Shown here: piece by piece, positions 9,029 to 17,566 of the stretch | How positions within the stretch are numbered: the stretch's first letter is position 1 | Layout: the number at the start of each line of letters is the position of its first letter | Origin: Mycolicibacterium sp. BiH015 | Lineage (GTDB): Bacteria; Actinomycetota; Actinomycetes; Mycobacteriales; Mycobacteriaceae | Direction of reading: 5' to 3' | DNA: 64,000 bases | Assembly (NCBI RefSeq): GCF_027706845.1 | Contig: NZ_JAQGCZ010000018.1 | Location: 1-64,000, forward strand | Program-made: the position numbers and the translations under genes | Notes under the pieces: model-generated | Seen by the model: only the letters and a program-made list of their open reading frames with translations | What the model was told of the DNA's origin: nothing | The model's database searches: none

Positions 9029-9274
9029 TTAGCCGACCGGCGTAGCGAAGACGAACAGTGCCATGAAGGCCAGGTTGATGAAGTAGGCGGCCTCGACCAG
9101 ACCCACCGTGATGAAGAACGGTGTGAAGAGACGACCCTGGGCCTCCGGCTGCCGGGCGATGCCTGCGATCAGAGCGTTACCGGCGATACCGTCACCGATA
9201 CCGGCGCCGATAGCACCGCCGGCCATGATCAGACCACCGCCGATGAGTGCGCCGGCAGCGATTGTGGGATCCAT
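9029..9274 (-). CDS. atpE: ATP synthase F0 subunit c
   Basis: Proteolipid that forms the proton-driven c-ring, 81 residues in two membrane helices joined by the ARQPEAQGR loop. Glu61 is the proton carrier. The residues known to contact bedaquiline, Asp28, Glu61, Ala63 and Ile66, are all the susceptible type, so no target-site resistance is visible. It differs from M. tuberculosis at only a few positions, as far as I recall. It is followed by atpF after 9 nt and preceded by atpB with 88 nt between. Confidence 0.98.
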   Translation of the reverse strand: MDPTIAAGALIGGGLIMAGGAIGAGIGDGIAGNALIAGIARQPEAQGRLFTPFFITVGLVEAAYFINLAFMALFVFATPVG

Positions 9275-9362
9275 TTCCTATCCTCCTTGATATCTGGCAG
9301 AGGGTCTCTGCCAGGGGTTTCTGTGGTCCTAACGGCAAGTGGTCATGCGTGTGTCAGTGCGC

Positions 9363-10136
9363 TCAATGGTCTTCGTGGTCGAGCTCCATCGACTGGCTGA
9401 AGTACAAGATCGTCAACAGCGAGAAGATGAACGCCTGGATGAGGCCGACGAACAGGTCGAAGGTCTTCCAGATCGCGTTCGGCGCCCACTGGATGTACCA
9501 GGGGAACATCGCGATCAGGGCGACGAGGATGCCGCCGGCGAAGATGTTGCCGAAAAGTCGGAGTGCCAGCGAGATCGGCTTCGCCAGCTCTTCGACGATG
9601 TTGATGGGCGCGAGGAACGCGACGTGCCCCTTCACGACCTTGACGGGGTGGCCGATGAGGCCGCGGCGCCAGAAACCGGCGGCGTGGTAGGCCAAGAACA
9701 CGAACAGCGCCAGGGCGAGCACGAAGTTGATGTCCGAGGCGGGCGGCTTGTAGAGCTCGCCGGCGGCACCGTCGGATCCCCCGTACTGCAGCGGAAGGAC
9801 GGCCAGCCAGTTCGAGATCAGGATGAAGACGAAGATCGCCACGGCCAGCGGGAGGACGAACGGCGCCACCTTCATGCCGATGGCTTGCTCGATCTGACCG
9901 CGCATCTGGATGGTCAGCGCCTCCCAGAACAGCTGCACCCCACCCGGCACACCGGTCGAGGTCACCTTGGACTTGAGGTAGAAGGCAAGGGCGATGACGA
10001 TCACCGCGGTGATGGCGGTCGCGAGGATGGTGTCCCCGTTGAACGTCATGCCGAAAAGTTCGAACACCAGCGTGTGATGCCCGACGTGGATGGGTGCTCC
10101 ACCTTCCTCAGCGGCGAGGACAGTCATCTGCGTCAT
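9363..10136 (-). CDS. atpB: ATP synthase F0 subunit a
   Basis: Stator membrane subunit that carries the two proton half-channels. The 257 residues contain five to six membrane helices. The essential arginine lies in the conserved LRLFGNIFAGG segment at about residues 185-195. The start is ATG 10136; an internal ATG three codons later (10127) is almost equally possible, since neither has a strong ribosome-binding site. It follows atpI by 10 nt. Confidence 0.96.
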   Translation of the reverse strand: MTQMTVLAAEEGGAPIHVGHHTLVFELFGMTFNGDTILATAITAVIVIALAFYLKSKVTSTGVPGGVQLFWEALTIQMRGQIEQAIGMKVAPFVLPLAVAIFVFILISNWLAVLPLQYGGSDGAAGELYKPPASDINFVLALALFVFLAYHAAGFWRRGLIGHPVKVVKGHVAFLAPINIVEELAKPISLALRLFGNIFAGGILVALIAMFPWYIQWAPNAIWKTFDLFVGLIQAFIFSLLTILYFSQSMELDHEDH

Positions 10137-10146
10137 GGGGGTTAGC

Positions 10147-10593
10147 TCAATCCTTCGCTTCCGTGTCTGCCACGTTGAGCCCCTCGCTACGAATCTTGCG
10201 CAGCACCGGGATGCTGGTGCTCATGACCAGCAATGCCTGGAAGATCGCGAGCCCGAACAACACCGCGATACCACCGTTGGTCCTGAAGATGAAGGCGACG
10301 GTCAGCGCGATCGCCGTGATGACGAGCAGTCGCGTCGCCGAGTTGAGTGCCATCTTCTTCTTGAGCGGATGGTCTTCGGCGGTGATGCTCTCGACCGCCC
10401 GGCGCACCAGGAGTGCGTTGATCAGGCCGAGACCGAGGCCGACTCCGAAGAACACGCCGTAAAAAATGTTGCCCCCGAATCCGGCGGCCACCAGAGCCAG
10501 CGCAGTCAGGGCCGCACAGATGATCGCCAGGCGCACTGGCCTGAAAGCAACGGACGGAAACACCAACGGCGCGTCTTGCGCTGGCGTCGTCAC
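10147..10593 (-). CDS. atpI: ATP synthase protein I-like membrane protein
   Basis: First gene of the operon, 148 residues, GTG start at 10593 behind a GAGGTGA ribosome-binding site. Four hydrophobic segments (about 23-40, 45-62, 88-106, 112-128) match the AtpI family, thought to help c-ring assembly. The assignment rests on position and membrane pattern, since AtpI sequences diverge widely. M. tuberculosis has an equivalent gene (Rv1303) between wecA and atpB. Confidence 0.82.
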   Translation of the reverse strand: MTTPAQDAPLVFPSVAFRPVRLAIICAALTALALVAAGFGGNIFYGVFFGVGLGLGLINALLVRRAVESITAEDHPLKKKMALNSATRLLVITAIALTVAFIFRTNGGIAVLFGLAIFQALLVMSTSIPVLRKIRSEGLNVADTEAKD

Positions 10594-10855
10594 TGCTTCA
10601 CCTCAATCCCGCGGTCGTCAACGGAGCGTGTCCCGATGATCCTGTGCGTGGCGCCCGTAGCGTATCGGAGGGCGACAAGCGCGCTGGAATCACCCAAGGG
10701 GCAGCTCCCTGTTTCGGTCAAAATGTCGGTCGTTGTTCCGTTCCGGCCGGTGCAAGAACGATTGCTCCGAACGGCACGGGGGCCGGCAACCCGCGAGGTC
10801 TTTTCGGGTTCTGCCTGAACCTTAACACATGGTGAGAGCCACAAAAGAGGGCCTA
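10594..10855 (-). promoter_or_regulatory. upstream region of the ATP synthase operon
   Basis: 262 nt between the wecA stop and the atpI start, without a credible gene; a short 84-residue frame here has no coding character. The atp operon promoter is expected in this stretch on the minus strand. I could not settle on one -35/-10 pair: GTTAAGGTT near 10820 and TACGCT near 10660 both lack a well-spaced partner. No clear terminator hairpin for wecA was found. Confidence 0.4.
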
Positions 10856-12088
10856 CTACTTTTTGTCGTATAACCCGTCGGCGGGGTCGTTACCACGCCT
10901 CAGCAGCGGTATCAGCGTCACTACGACCGCGACCACGATGGCGCACACCATGACGATCGCGGTGTGCCGCGGATCGAAGAAGATCGTGCTCGCCGCGCCG
11001 AGCGCGACGATGCCGACCCAGAGGTAGATCAGCAGTACCACTCGCCGGTGTGAATGGCCGATCTCCAGCAGGCGGTGGTGCAGGTGCATCTTGTCCGGGC
11101 TGAACGGGCTGAGGCCTTTGCGGGTGCGCCTGATGATCGCCAGAAGCATGTCGAGCGCAGGCACGAACACCACGGCGACGACGAGCAGGAACGGCGACAA
11201 CAGCGCGAACACGTCGCGTGCCCCGTAGGCGGTCTGGGAGATCGGGCCGGCTGCGGTGGTGGCCGCCGCGGCCAGCATCAGACCGATCAGCATCGACCCC
11301 GAGTCCCCCATGAAGATCCGGGCCTTGTGGAAATTGTGCGGGAGGAATCCGAGACAGGCGCCCGCGAGGACGACCGAGATCACCGCGGGCGGATAGAACA
11401 GCACGTCTCCGCCGTGATCGCGCAGCAGCCCAACCGAGAAGATGCAGATGGCCGACGCGGTGATCAGACCCAGTCCGGCTGCCAGGCCGTCGAGGCCGTC
11501 GACGAAGTTCATCGCGTTCACGAGGGCGACCGTGAATGCCAGGGTCAACAGGATCGACGCGACCTGGTCGAGGACGATCGTGCCGACGCCGCCGAGGGGA
11601 ATGTAGAGAACGCTCCAGGCGACACCCATGGTGACGAGCACGCTCGCCGCGGTGATCTGCCCGGCGAACTTGGTCAGTGCGTCGAGGCCCCACCGGTCGT
11701 CGATCAGCCCCACGACCATGATCAATCCGCCCGCGACGACGACGGCCGGTAGCCCCGAGGAGTAGACGAACCCGCGGGTCAGCGCGGGCAGCTGCGATGC
11801 GAGAAGCACAGCCGCTGCCACCCCGAGGTACATCGCGAGGCCCCCCATGCGCGGGATCGGCTGCAGGTGCACGTCCCGCGCGCGCGGATTGGCAACCGCT
11901 CCCCAGCGGGTCGCAAGCACCCTGACCCAACCCGTTGCGAGGTAAGTGATGATCGCCGCGGTCAGCCCGACGAGGGCGAGCTCGCGCAACGGCACACCCG
12001 CGCCGCGGTCGGAGAGCGCCATCAGGCTCTCCCCCGCCTGCGTGACGGTGATCGTCGCTGGACCCAGGTGCACAGAACTCCAGATCAC
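10856..12088 (-). CDS. wecA: polyprenyl-phosphate GlcNAc-1-phosphate transferase WecA
   Basis: Integral membrane enzyme that transfers GlcNAc-1-phosphate to decaprenyl phosphate, the first step of the arabinogalactan linker unit. The 410 residues form about eleven membrane helices. Signature motifs are the DDR in GLIDDRWGLDALTKF, NAMNFVDGLDGLAAG (Mg/catalytic Asp) and the HLHHRLL histidine loop. GTG 12088 overlaps the tsaC stop by 4 nt (GTGA), so translation is coupled. It corresponds to Rfe/Rv1302 and is essential for the mycobacterial wall core. Confidence 0.97.
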   Translation of the reverse strand: MIWSSVHLGPATITVTQAGESLMALSDRGAGVPLRELALVGLTAAIITYLATGWVRVLATRWGAVANPRARDVHLQPIPRMGGLAMYLGVAAAVLLASQLPALTRGFVYSSGLPAVVVAGGLIMVVGLIDDRWGLDALTKFAGQITAASVLVTMGVAWSVLYIPLGGVGTIVLDQVASILLTLAFTVALVNAMNFVDGLDGLAAGLGLITASAICIFSVGLLRDHGGDVLFYPPAVISVVLAGACLGFLPHNFHKARIFMGDSGSMLIGLMLAAAATTAAGPISQTAYGARDVFALLSPFLLVVAVVFVPALDMLLAIIRRTRKGLSPFSPDKMHLHHRLLEIGHSHRRVVLLIYLWVGIVALGAASTIFFDPRHTAIVMVCAIVVAVVVTLIPLLRRGNDPADGLYDKK

Positions 12089-12750
12089 TCGGTCTGGTCG
12101 GTGAGGGTCTCCGTCTCGACACCCAGCACTTCTGCGATGGCCTCGAGTGTTACCGGCCCCTGCCGCAACACCCTCGGGTGAGCGCCGGTCAGATCGACGA
12201 TCGTGGACGCGGCCTGCTGTTCGGCCGGCCCGCCGTCGAGGTAGACCTCGACGAGGTCACCGAGTTGGTCGCGGGCCTGCTCGGCGGTCACCGCTGCGGG
12301 CCTGCCCGAGATGTTGGCACTCGAGACGGCCATCGGGCCGACCTCGCGCAGCAGCTCGATGGCCACCGGGTGCAGTGGCATCCGCAGCATCACGGTGCCG
12401 TTCGCGTCGCCGAGATCCCACTGCAGGGACGGAGCCTGGCGCACGACCAGGCTCAGCGCACCGGGCCAGAAGGCGCGGATCAGCTCTTTGGCGCTGTTGG
12501 GGACGGAGTAGACGAGCCCCTGGATGGTGTGCCAGGAACCGACCAGCACGGGGACCGGCATGTCACGTCCCCGGCCCTTGGCCGCCAGCAGCGACGCCAC
12601 CGCCTCTCCGTCGAACGCGTCGGCGCCGATGCCGTAGACGGTGTCGGTGGGCATCACGACGAGTCGGCCCCCTTTGAGGGCGCTGATCGCCGACGCGATT
12701 CCCGCCTCCCGCTGCGCCGGATCGGTGCAGTCGAACAACGCTGCGCTCAT
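12085..12750 (-). CDS. tsaC: L-threonylcarbamoyladenylate synthase (TsaC/Sua5/YrdC family)
   Basis: Makes threonylcarbamoyl-AMP for the t6A37 modification of ANN-decoding tRNAs. The 221 residues show the YrdC fold with MPTDTVYGIGADAF near residue 33, the KGRGRDMPVPVL strand and the SSANISGRPA nucleotide loop. The length fits the single-domain form rather than the longer Sua5. It starts 13 nt after prmC and overlaps wecA, within a translation-related operon rpmE-prfA-prmC-tsaC. Confidence 0.94.
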   Translation of the reverse strand: MSAALFDCTDPAQREAGIASAISALKGGRLVVMPTDTVYGIGADAFDGEAVASLLAAKGRGRDMPVPVLVGSWHTIQGLVYSVPNSAKELIRAFWPGALSLVVRQAPSLQWDLGDANGTVMLRMPLHPVAIELLREVGPMAVSSANISGRPAAVTAEQARDQLGDLVEVYLDGGPAEQQAASTIVDLTGAHPRVLRQGPVTLEAIAEVLGVETETLTDQTE

Positions 12751-12763
12751 GCCAGCCAGCCTC

Positions 12764-13618
12764 TCACCCGGCCCGCACCGCGGTCACGAAACGCGGCCTG
12801 CCTGCCAGGTCGTGTCGCGCCGTGACGTCGACGAAGTCGCCGGTGCGGACGAAAGCGTCGACCGTGCGCTGCGATGTCGTGTCGTCGTGTTCGACCGCAC
12901 AGATGCCACCGGGCCTCAGCAGGCGCGCCGCCAGACCGGCGAGGCTGTCGATGATGACCATCCCGTCCGGCCCGCCGAACAGTGCGTGTGCGGGATCATG
13001 CTGCGCCACTTCGGGTTCCAGCTCGCTGCCGTCCGGGATGTAGGGCGGGTTGGAGACCAGCACGTCGACGGCGGCATCGAGATCGCCGAGCACGCCGGCA
13101 CTCGTCACGTCGGCGCGGCGCACTTCGACGGTGGTGCCCGCAGTGTTGCGTCGCGCGTAGGCGAGGGCCTCGTCGGAGTCGTCGACGGCGACGACGCGCG
13201 CGTTCGTCACGCTGTGAGCCAGCGCGAGCGCCAGCGCACCGGATCCGGTGCACAGGTCGACGATCACAGGTGAGGCCGAAAGCGATTGCGCGAGAACCCA
13301 TTCCAGGAGAGCCTCGGTTTCCGGCCGCGGCACGAACACCCCGGGCCCCACGTGTACTTCGATGGGCCCGAAGGCCGCGGTGCCCGTGAGGTGCTGCAGG
13401 GGAACGCGTTGCGCCCGCTGCGCGACGAGTTCCCGATAGCGGGTTGCGAATTCGGTGTCGGGCTCAAGGAAAGCGACTCGCCACCGGTCGACGCCCGCCA
13501 CGTAGGCCGCCAGCAGTTCCGCGTCGACCCGTGGCGATCCGACACCGGCGGCGGATAGCGCGTCCGCGGCGTCGGCGATCACCCGGCGCATCGTTACCGG
13601 CCGTTCGGCGATGCTCAC
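12764..13618 (-). CDS. prmC: peptide chain release factor glutamine methyltransferase PrmC/HemK
   Basis: SAM-dependent enzyme that methylates the Gln of the GGQ motif in release factors. The 284 residues have an N-terminal helical substrate-binding domain, the SAM site VIVDLCTGSGALALALA at about 118-134 and the catalytic NPPY tetrapeptide in LVSNPPYIPDG at about 187-197. GTG 13618 overlaps the prfA stop by 4 nt, so enzyme and substrate are translationally coupled. Confidence 0.96.
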   Translation of the reverse strand: MSIAERPVTMRRVIADAADALSAAGVGSPRVDAELLAAYVAGVDRWRVAFLEPDTEFATRYRELVAQRAQRVPLQHLTGTAAFGPIEVHVGPGVFVPRPETEALLEWVLAQSLSASPVIVDLCTGSGALALALAHSVTNARVVAVDDSDEALAYARRNTAGTTVEVRRADVTSAGVLGDLDAAVDVLVSNPPYIPDGSELEPEVAQHDPAHALFGGPDGMVIIDSLAGLAARLLRPGGICAVEHDDTTSQRTVDAFVRTGDFVDVTARHDLAGRPRFVTAVRAG

Positions 13619-14688
13619 GTGTTCTGCAGCCGGGCTTGCTTGTCGGCTTCGGCCAGCGCGTCGAACAACGGATCCAGGTCACCGTCGAGAACCTGATCGA
13701 GGTTGTGTGACTTGTAGTTGATGCGGTGGTCGGCGATCCGGTTCTCGGGGAAGTTGTAGGTGCGGATCCGCTCGCTGCGGTCCACGGTGCGGATCTGGCT
13801 CGCACGGTCTGCGGACGCGTCGGCCTGCGCCTGCTCCTCGGCAAGCAGCTGCAGTCTCGCGGCGAGAACCTGCATCGCACGCGCCTTGTTCTGCAGCTGC
13901 GAGCGTTCGTTCTGGCACGTCACCACGATGCCCGTCGGCAGGTGGGTGATGCGCACGGCGGAGTCGGTGGTGTTCACGCCCTGACCGCCCTTCCCTGAAC
14001 TTCGGTAGACGTCGATGCGCAGATCCGACTCGTCGATCTGCACCTGCTCGACTTCTTCCGGTTCGGGATAGACGAGCACGCCCGCGGCCGAGGTGTGTAC
14101 GCGGCCCTGGGATTCGGTGACGGGCACCCGCTGCACGCGGTGTACTCCGCCCTCGAATTTCAGCCGCGCCCATACGCCGTCGGCTGAATCGCCCTTGCTG
14201 CGGATGGACAGCGTCGCATCCTTGTAGCCGCCGAGATCCGAGCCCGTCTCACCGAGCATGGTGACGGTCCAGCCGTGCCGCTCGGCGTAGCGGGTGTACA
14301 TGCGGGCCAGGTCGGCGGCGAACAACGCCGATTCCTCGCCGCCTTCGCCGGACTTGACTTCGAGAACGATGTCGTCGGCGTCGTGAGGGTCGCGGGGTGC
14401 CAGCAGGTCGGTGAGATGCCTGTCGAGCTCGGCGACCTTGTCGGACAGTTCGTCGACTTCCTCGGCGAAGGACGAGTCGTCGGCGGCCAGTTCGCGCGCA
14501 GCTTCGAGGTCGCCGCGCGCGGCTTCGAGCTTGTGGTAGGTGGCGACGATCGGCGACACCTGCGCGAAGCGGCGGCCCACCTTGCGAGCCGCAGCGGCAT
14601 CGGCGTGCAGTTCGGGCTCTGCGAGGCGTTGTTCCAGCTCGGCGTACTCAGCGAGTATCGCCTCGATCGCCGGTGCGGTCTCGGTCAT
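13615..14688 (-). CDS. prfA: peptide chain release factor 1
   Basis: Terminates translation at UAA and UAG. The 357 residues contain the PVT stop-codon recognition tripeptide (189-191, class RF1 rather than RF2 SPF) and the catalytic GGQ (234-236) in SSGKGGQGVNTTDSAV. The start is ATG 14688. It lies 86 nt downstream of rpmE, an arrangement shared with many actinobacteria. Confidence 0.97.
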   Translation of the reverse strand: MTETAPAIEAILAEYAELEQRLAEPELHADAAAARKVGRRFAQVSPIVATYHKLEAARGDLEAARELAADDSSFAEEVDELSDKVAELDRHLTDLLAPRDPHDADDIVLEVKSGEGGEESALFAADLARMYTRYAERHGWTVTMLGETGSDLGGYKDATLSIRSKGDSADGVWARLKFEGGVHRVQRVPVTESQGRVHTSAAGVLVYPEPEEVEQVQIDESDLRIDVYRSSGKGGQGVNTTDSAVRITHLPTGIVVTCQNERSQLQNKARAMQVLAARLQLLAEEQAQADASADRASQIRTVDRSERIRTYNFPENRIADHRINYKSHNLDQVLDGDLDPLFDALAEADKQARLQNT

Positions 14689-14774
14689 CTCGCCTCCTGC
14701 CTAGGTCGAACCTGAATGCGCGAAACGGCGCCCGGCCTGCGCGTAGAGCGGCAGAGCGGGCGCCGTTGTGGCGG

Positions 14775-14999
14775 CTATTTGTCGGCAGCAGCCTTGCGCT
14801 TGCCGTAGCGCTTCTCGAAGCGGGCCACCCGGCCGCCGCTGTCGAGGATCTTCTGCTTGCCGGTGTAGAACGGGTGGCACTGCGAGCAGACCTCGACGGT
14901 AATGTTGCCGCTCTTCTTCGTGCTGCGGGTGGTGAAGCTGGCACCGCAACCACACAGCACGGTGGTCTCGACGTAGTCAGGGTGAATGCCTGATTTCAT
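14775..14999 (-). CDS. rpmE: 50S ribosomal protein L31 (zinc-binding form)
   Basis: Ribosomal protein of 74 residues. The zinc-binding cysteines are present: CGC at residues 16-18 and CSQC near 37-40, just before HPFYTGKQK. This is therefore the C+ primary form, not the zinc-independent paralogue used on zinc starvation. Start MKSGIHPDY at ATG 14999 with an AGAGGAAA ribosome-binding site. In M. tuberculosis the gene is next to rho; here a 5-kb block lies between them. Confidence 0.97.
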   Translation of the reverse strand: MKSGIHPDYVETTVLCGCGASFTTRSTKKSGNITVEVCSQCHPFYTGKQKILDSGGRVARFEKRYGKRKAAADK

Positions 15000-15100
15000 G
15001 GTTTCCTCTTCAATCGTGGGACCCGGGTCGCCCTACCCGCACCGACCATTTTCGGGCTGGGAGGCTGCGGCGTGAACCGGAACCGAGGTGACGGCGGTCC

Positions 15101-15106
15101 ATTATG
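15101..15106 (-). promoter_or_regulatory. candidate -10 element for rpmE-prfA operon
   Basis: On the minus strand, TTTGGCATAATGG contains a good -10 hexamer (CATAAT) about 100 nt before the rpmE start, in the only gap available for this operon's promoter. A TTTAGG hexamer 19 nt upstream is a poor -35. It is a single-hexamer call. Confidence 0.4.
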
Positions 15107-15120
15107 CCAAATCAACCGCC

Positions 15121-15150
15121 AGCAGCCTAAACGTCCATTCGGAGGCTGCT
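15121..15150 (-). terminator. hairpin at the end of the acyl-CoA ligase gene
   Basis: Perfect 8-bp inverted repeat AGCAGCCT (15121-15128) and AGGCTGCT (15143-15150) with a 14-nt loop. It begins on the TAG stop codon of the ligase gene. There is no U-run after it, so it would belong to the tract-less terminators common in mycobacteria, if it terminates. Confidence 0.5.
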
Positions 15151-16729
15151 ATTCCTGGCTCGGGACTGCTCGGTAGACGCGGCCGTCGCGCTTCCACAAC
15201 GTCCGTCCGGCCGGGTCGGTGCCCATCGCGACAAGCTCACGTTTGATCACTTTGTTGGTAGCCGTGCTGGGCAGATTGTCGGCGATCCAGACATGTCGCG
15301 GCCACGCCTTCGGGGACAGATCCGGCTGCTCGGCGAGGAACTCGCCAAACTCGTCCGGGGTGAGCGTGGCCTCGTCCTGCAGCACGATCGCAGCCATCAC
15401 CTGGTCGCCGACATGGTCGTCGGGAACGGGATACACAGCCACTCTGCTGATGGCGGGGAGTCGGATCAAGATGCGCTCGATCGGCGCGGATGTCATGTTC
15501 TCGCCGTCGACGCGCATCCAGTCGGCGGTGCGGCCTGCGAGGTAGATCCAGCCGTCGGCGTCGCGGTAGGCCAGGTCGCCGGACCAGAACATCCCGTGCC
15601 GCATTCGCTCGTCGGTCGCGCCTTCGTCGTTGTAGTAGCCGGCGAACATGCCGGCGCCTCGCGTGTTGACCAGTTCCCCGATCGCGTCGTCGCCGTTGAC
15701 CAGCGCCCCGTGTTCGTCGAACTCGGCGACCTCGCACTCGGTGAGGGTCTCCGCGTTGTAGATGGCCACGCCCGGAAATCCCTTGCCGATCGAGCCGGGC
15801 GGGCAGCCATCCTCGCGCGTCACCGTCACCGCGTTCTCCGTCGACCCGAACCCGTCCCATACCTCGCAGCCGAAACGACGTGCGAACTCTGCGATGTCCC
15901 TGTCGCTGGCTTCGTTGCCGAACGCGACCCGCAGCGGGTTGTCGATGTCGTCGGGTTTCTCGGGGGTGGCGAGGATATAGGCCAGCGGCTTACCCACGTA
16001 GTTCATGTATGTGGCGCCGTATCGGCGGATGTCGTCGATGAACCCGGACGCGGTGAACTGCGCGGGCGCCATCGCGGCGCCCGAATTCAGGCCGACAGAC
16101 CACCCGGCGAGCACGGCGTTGCTGTGGAACAGCGGCATGGAGAGGTAGCAGACGTCCTCGGGGGAGAGCTCGTAGCGGCCTGCCAGCGCTGCGCCGGCGA
16201 GCAGCACCATCGCGTGCATCATCTTGACGGCCTTGGGGTCGCCGCTGGTTCCCGATGTGAAGATCAGCATGTAGGTGTCGGTCGCGGCCACCTCGCGATG
16301 CGGAACGAGTTCGCCGGCGCGGCCGATGAGCTGAGCCCACTCGGGGCTGCCTGCGACGAGCACTCGCACGCCGGTCAGGTCCAGTCCGTCGAGCAGGTCG
16401 CGATGGGCCTCGTCGGTGACGAGAATCTGGCAATCGGCTTTGCGGATGTCGCGGGCCAACGCTTCGCCGCGGCGGGTGTTGTTGATGCCGCACACGACGT
16501 AACCGCCGAGCCCCGCTGCCGCCATCGCGGTCAGCATGTCCGGGGTGTTGCCCAGCAGAACGCCGACGTGCAGCGGACGCCCAGGATCGGCGAGGGCGAT
16601 CAGCGCGGCAGCCTGCGCCGCGGCCTCGGCGAGGTGCTCCCGCCACGTCCATGTCCGGCTGCCGTACTTCATCGCGACACCGTCGTCGGCCGCACGTTCC
16701 CGCAGCAGTTGCTGAACTGTCTCGGCCAA
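15149..16729 (-). CDS. acyl-CoA synthetase, FadD17-like
   Basis: ATP-dependent CoA ligase of the ANL superfamily that activates a fatty or other carboxylic acid. Motifs in order are LIFTSGTSGDPKAVK (AMP P-loop), MPLFHSNAV, DGFGSTEN (adenine site), GDLAYRDADGWIYLAGR (ribose Asp) and the final NKVIKREL with the catalytic Lys. I start it at TTG 16729, because GGAGG lies 5 nt before it and it gives 526 residues; the first ATG (16672) would lose the N-terminal helix. It strongly resembles my recollection of M. tuberculosis FadD17. It is divergent from a TetR gene, which probably regulates it. Substrate unknown. Confidence 0.88.
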   Translation of the reverse strand: MAETVQQLLRERAADDGVAMKYGSRTWTWREHLAEAAAQAAALIALADPGRPLHVGVLLGNTPDMLTAMAAAGLGGYVVCGINNTRRGEALARDIRKADCQILVTDEAHRDLLDGLDLTGVRVLVAGSPEWAQLIGRAGELVPHREVAATDTYMLIFTSGTSGDPKAVKMMHAMVLLAGAALAGRYELSPEDVCYLSMPLFHSNAVLAGWSVGLNSGAAMAPAQFTASGFIDDIRRYGATYMNYVGKPLAYILATPEKPDDIDNPLRVAFGNEASDRDIAEFARRFGCEVWDGFGSTENAVTVTREDGCPPGSIGKGFPGVAIYNAETLTECEVAEFDEHGALVNGDDAIGELVNTRGAGMFAGYYNDEGATDERMRHGMFWSGDLAYRDADGWIYLAGRTADWMRVDGENMTSAPIERILIRLPAISRVAVYPVPDDHVGDQVMAAIVLQDEATLTPDEFGEFLAEQPDLSPKAWPRHVWIADNLPSTATNKVIKRELVAMGTDPAGRTLWKRDGRVYRAVPSQE

Positions 16730-16825
16730 TCCGCCCTCCGCACTGTGAACAGTTTCAAATTTCTGTCTACATTCCGACCGCGCGCAGCCTACCTCAGCCA
16801 CGACGCGGCGTTCATTTGCGAAGAT

Positions 16826-17488
16826 ATGTCGATGAGCTTGGGCGCCGTAGCCAATCCAGTGCCGGGTCGCGAAACCGATCCGGCGGTCAAACCCGAGACG
16901 CGGCCCGTCCGGGATCGGCTGATCGATGCCGCCGAACAGTGCCTGATGGCCAAGGGGATTCGCGCAACGACCGTATCCGAGGTGGCCGAGGTCGCAGGCG
17001 TGAGTCGCGGTTGGCTCTACCGCCACTTTCCCGACAAGGCCGAACTGCTCGGCGCCGCGATCGTGCGACTCAACGACGCGTTCTGGACCGGCTCGCGCAC
17101 CCGCCTCGACGAGGTCGAAGGCCTCGACGAGCAGATCGCGGTCGGGGTCGGACTGGCGCGCAAAGAGTCCGAGACGCCAGGCGCCCTCGTGCTCAAGCTG
17201 CGCCAGGAGGAGCCCGAGGCGTTCACCGCGTGCGTCGGACTCGGCGTCCGGGGACTCATCCCGGAGATCGCCGCGTTCTGGGAGTCCTATGTCCAGGCAG
17301 CGATCGACCGAGGCGAGATCCATCCCGACACCGACAAGGCCGAAGCGGCCGAGTGGATCGCGCGGATCATGATGAGCCTGGCGACCGTGCCCGGCGAGCA
17401 GTGCAACGTCGATGACCACGACTCGGTCCTGCGGCACGCTCGCCGCTACATCGTCGCGGCGTTGCGCAGCGACCCTGCGGCGAGCTGA
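16826..17488 (+). CDS. TetR/AcrR family transcriptional regulator
   Basis: The 220-residue protein has an N-terminal helix-turn-helix at about 40-65 (TTVSEVAEVAGVSRGWLYRHF) and a helical ligand-binding domain of typical size. The frame stays open far upstream, but that part is antisense to the ligase gene. Start ATG 16826, or ATG 16832 two codons later. It is divergent from the FadD17-like ligase with 96 nt between the starts; TetR genes in this position usually repress the divergent enzyme gene. The ligand may be an acyl-CoA, which is inference from context. Confidence 0.88.
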   Translation: MSMSLGAVANPVPGRETDPAVKPETRPVRDRLIDAAEQCLMAKGIRATTVSEVAEVAGVSRGWLYRHFPDKAELLGAAIVRLNDAFWTGSRTRLDEVEGLDEQIAVGVGLARKESETPGALVLKLRQEEPEAFTACVGLGVRGLIPEIAAFWESYVQAAIDRGEIHPDTDKAEAAEWIARIMMSLATVPGEQCNVDDHDSVLRHARRYIVAALRSDPAAS

Positions 17489-17502
17489 CCCCCCGGCCTC
17501 GT

Positions 17503-17566
17503 CGCCGAACTGAGATTCCTGGTTGTGGTTACGGCTGCATTAGCGACCCGGAACCTCAGTTCGGCG
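17503..17566. repeat. 64-nt intergenic inverted repeat, copy 1
   Basis: Arms CGCCGAACTGAGATTCC (17503-17519) and GGAACCTCAGTTCGGCG (17550-17566) pair with one mismatch around a 30-nt loop. It lies between two converging genes and includes the stop codon of the minus-strand one (17556). Its length and terminal CGCCGAA/TTCGGCG match three further elements in this window at 52727, 56851 and 61210. It may work as a bidirectional terminator. Confidence 0.7.

Noticed and set aside
10590..10844. 84-residue minus-strand frame between wecA and atpI
   Set aside because: No family resemblance or ribosome-binding site, and it occupies the only place for the atp promoter.
15293..16825. Long upstream extension of the TetR gene
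   Set aside because: This part is antisense to the acyl-CoA ligase; the TetR domain begins just after ATG 16826.
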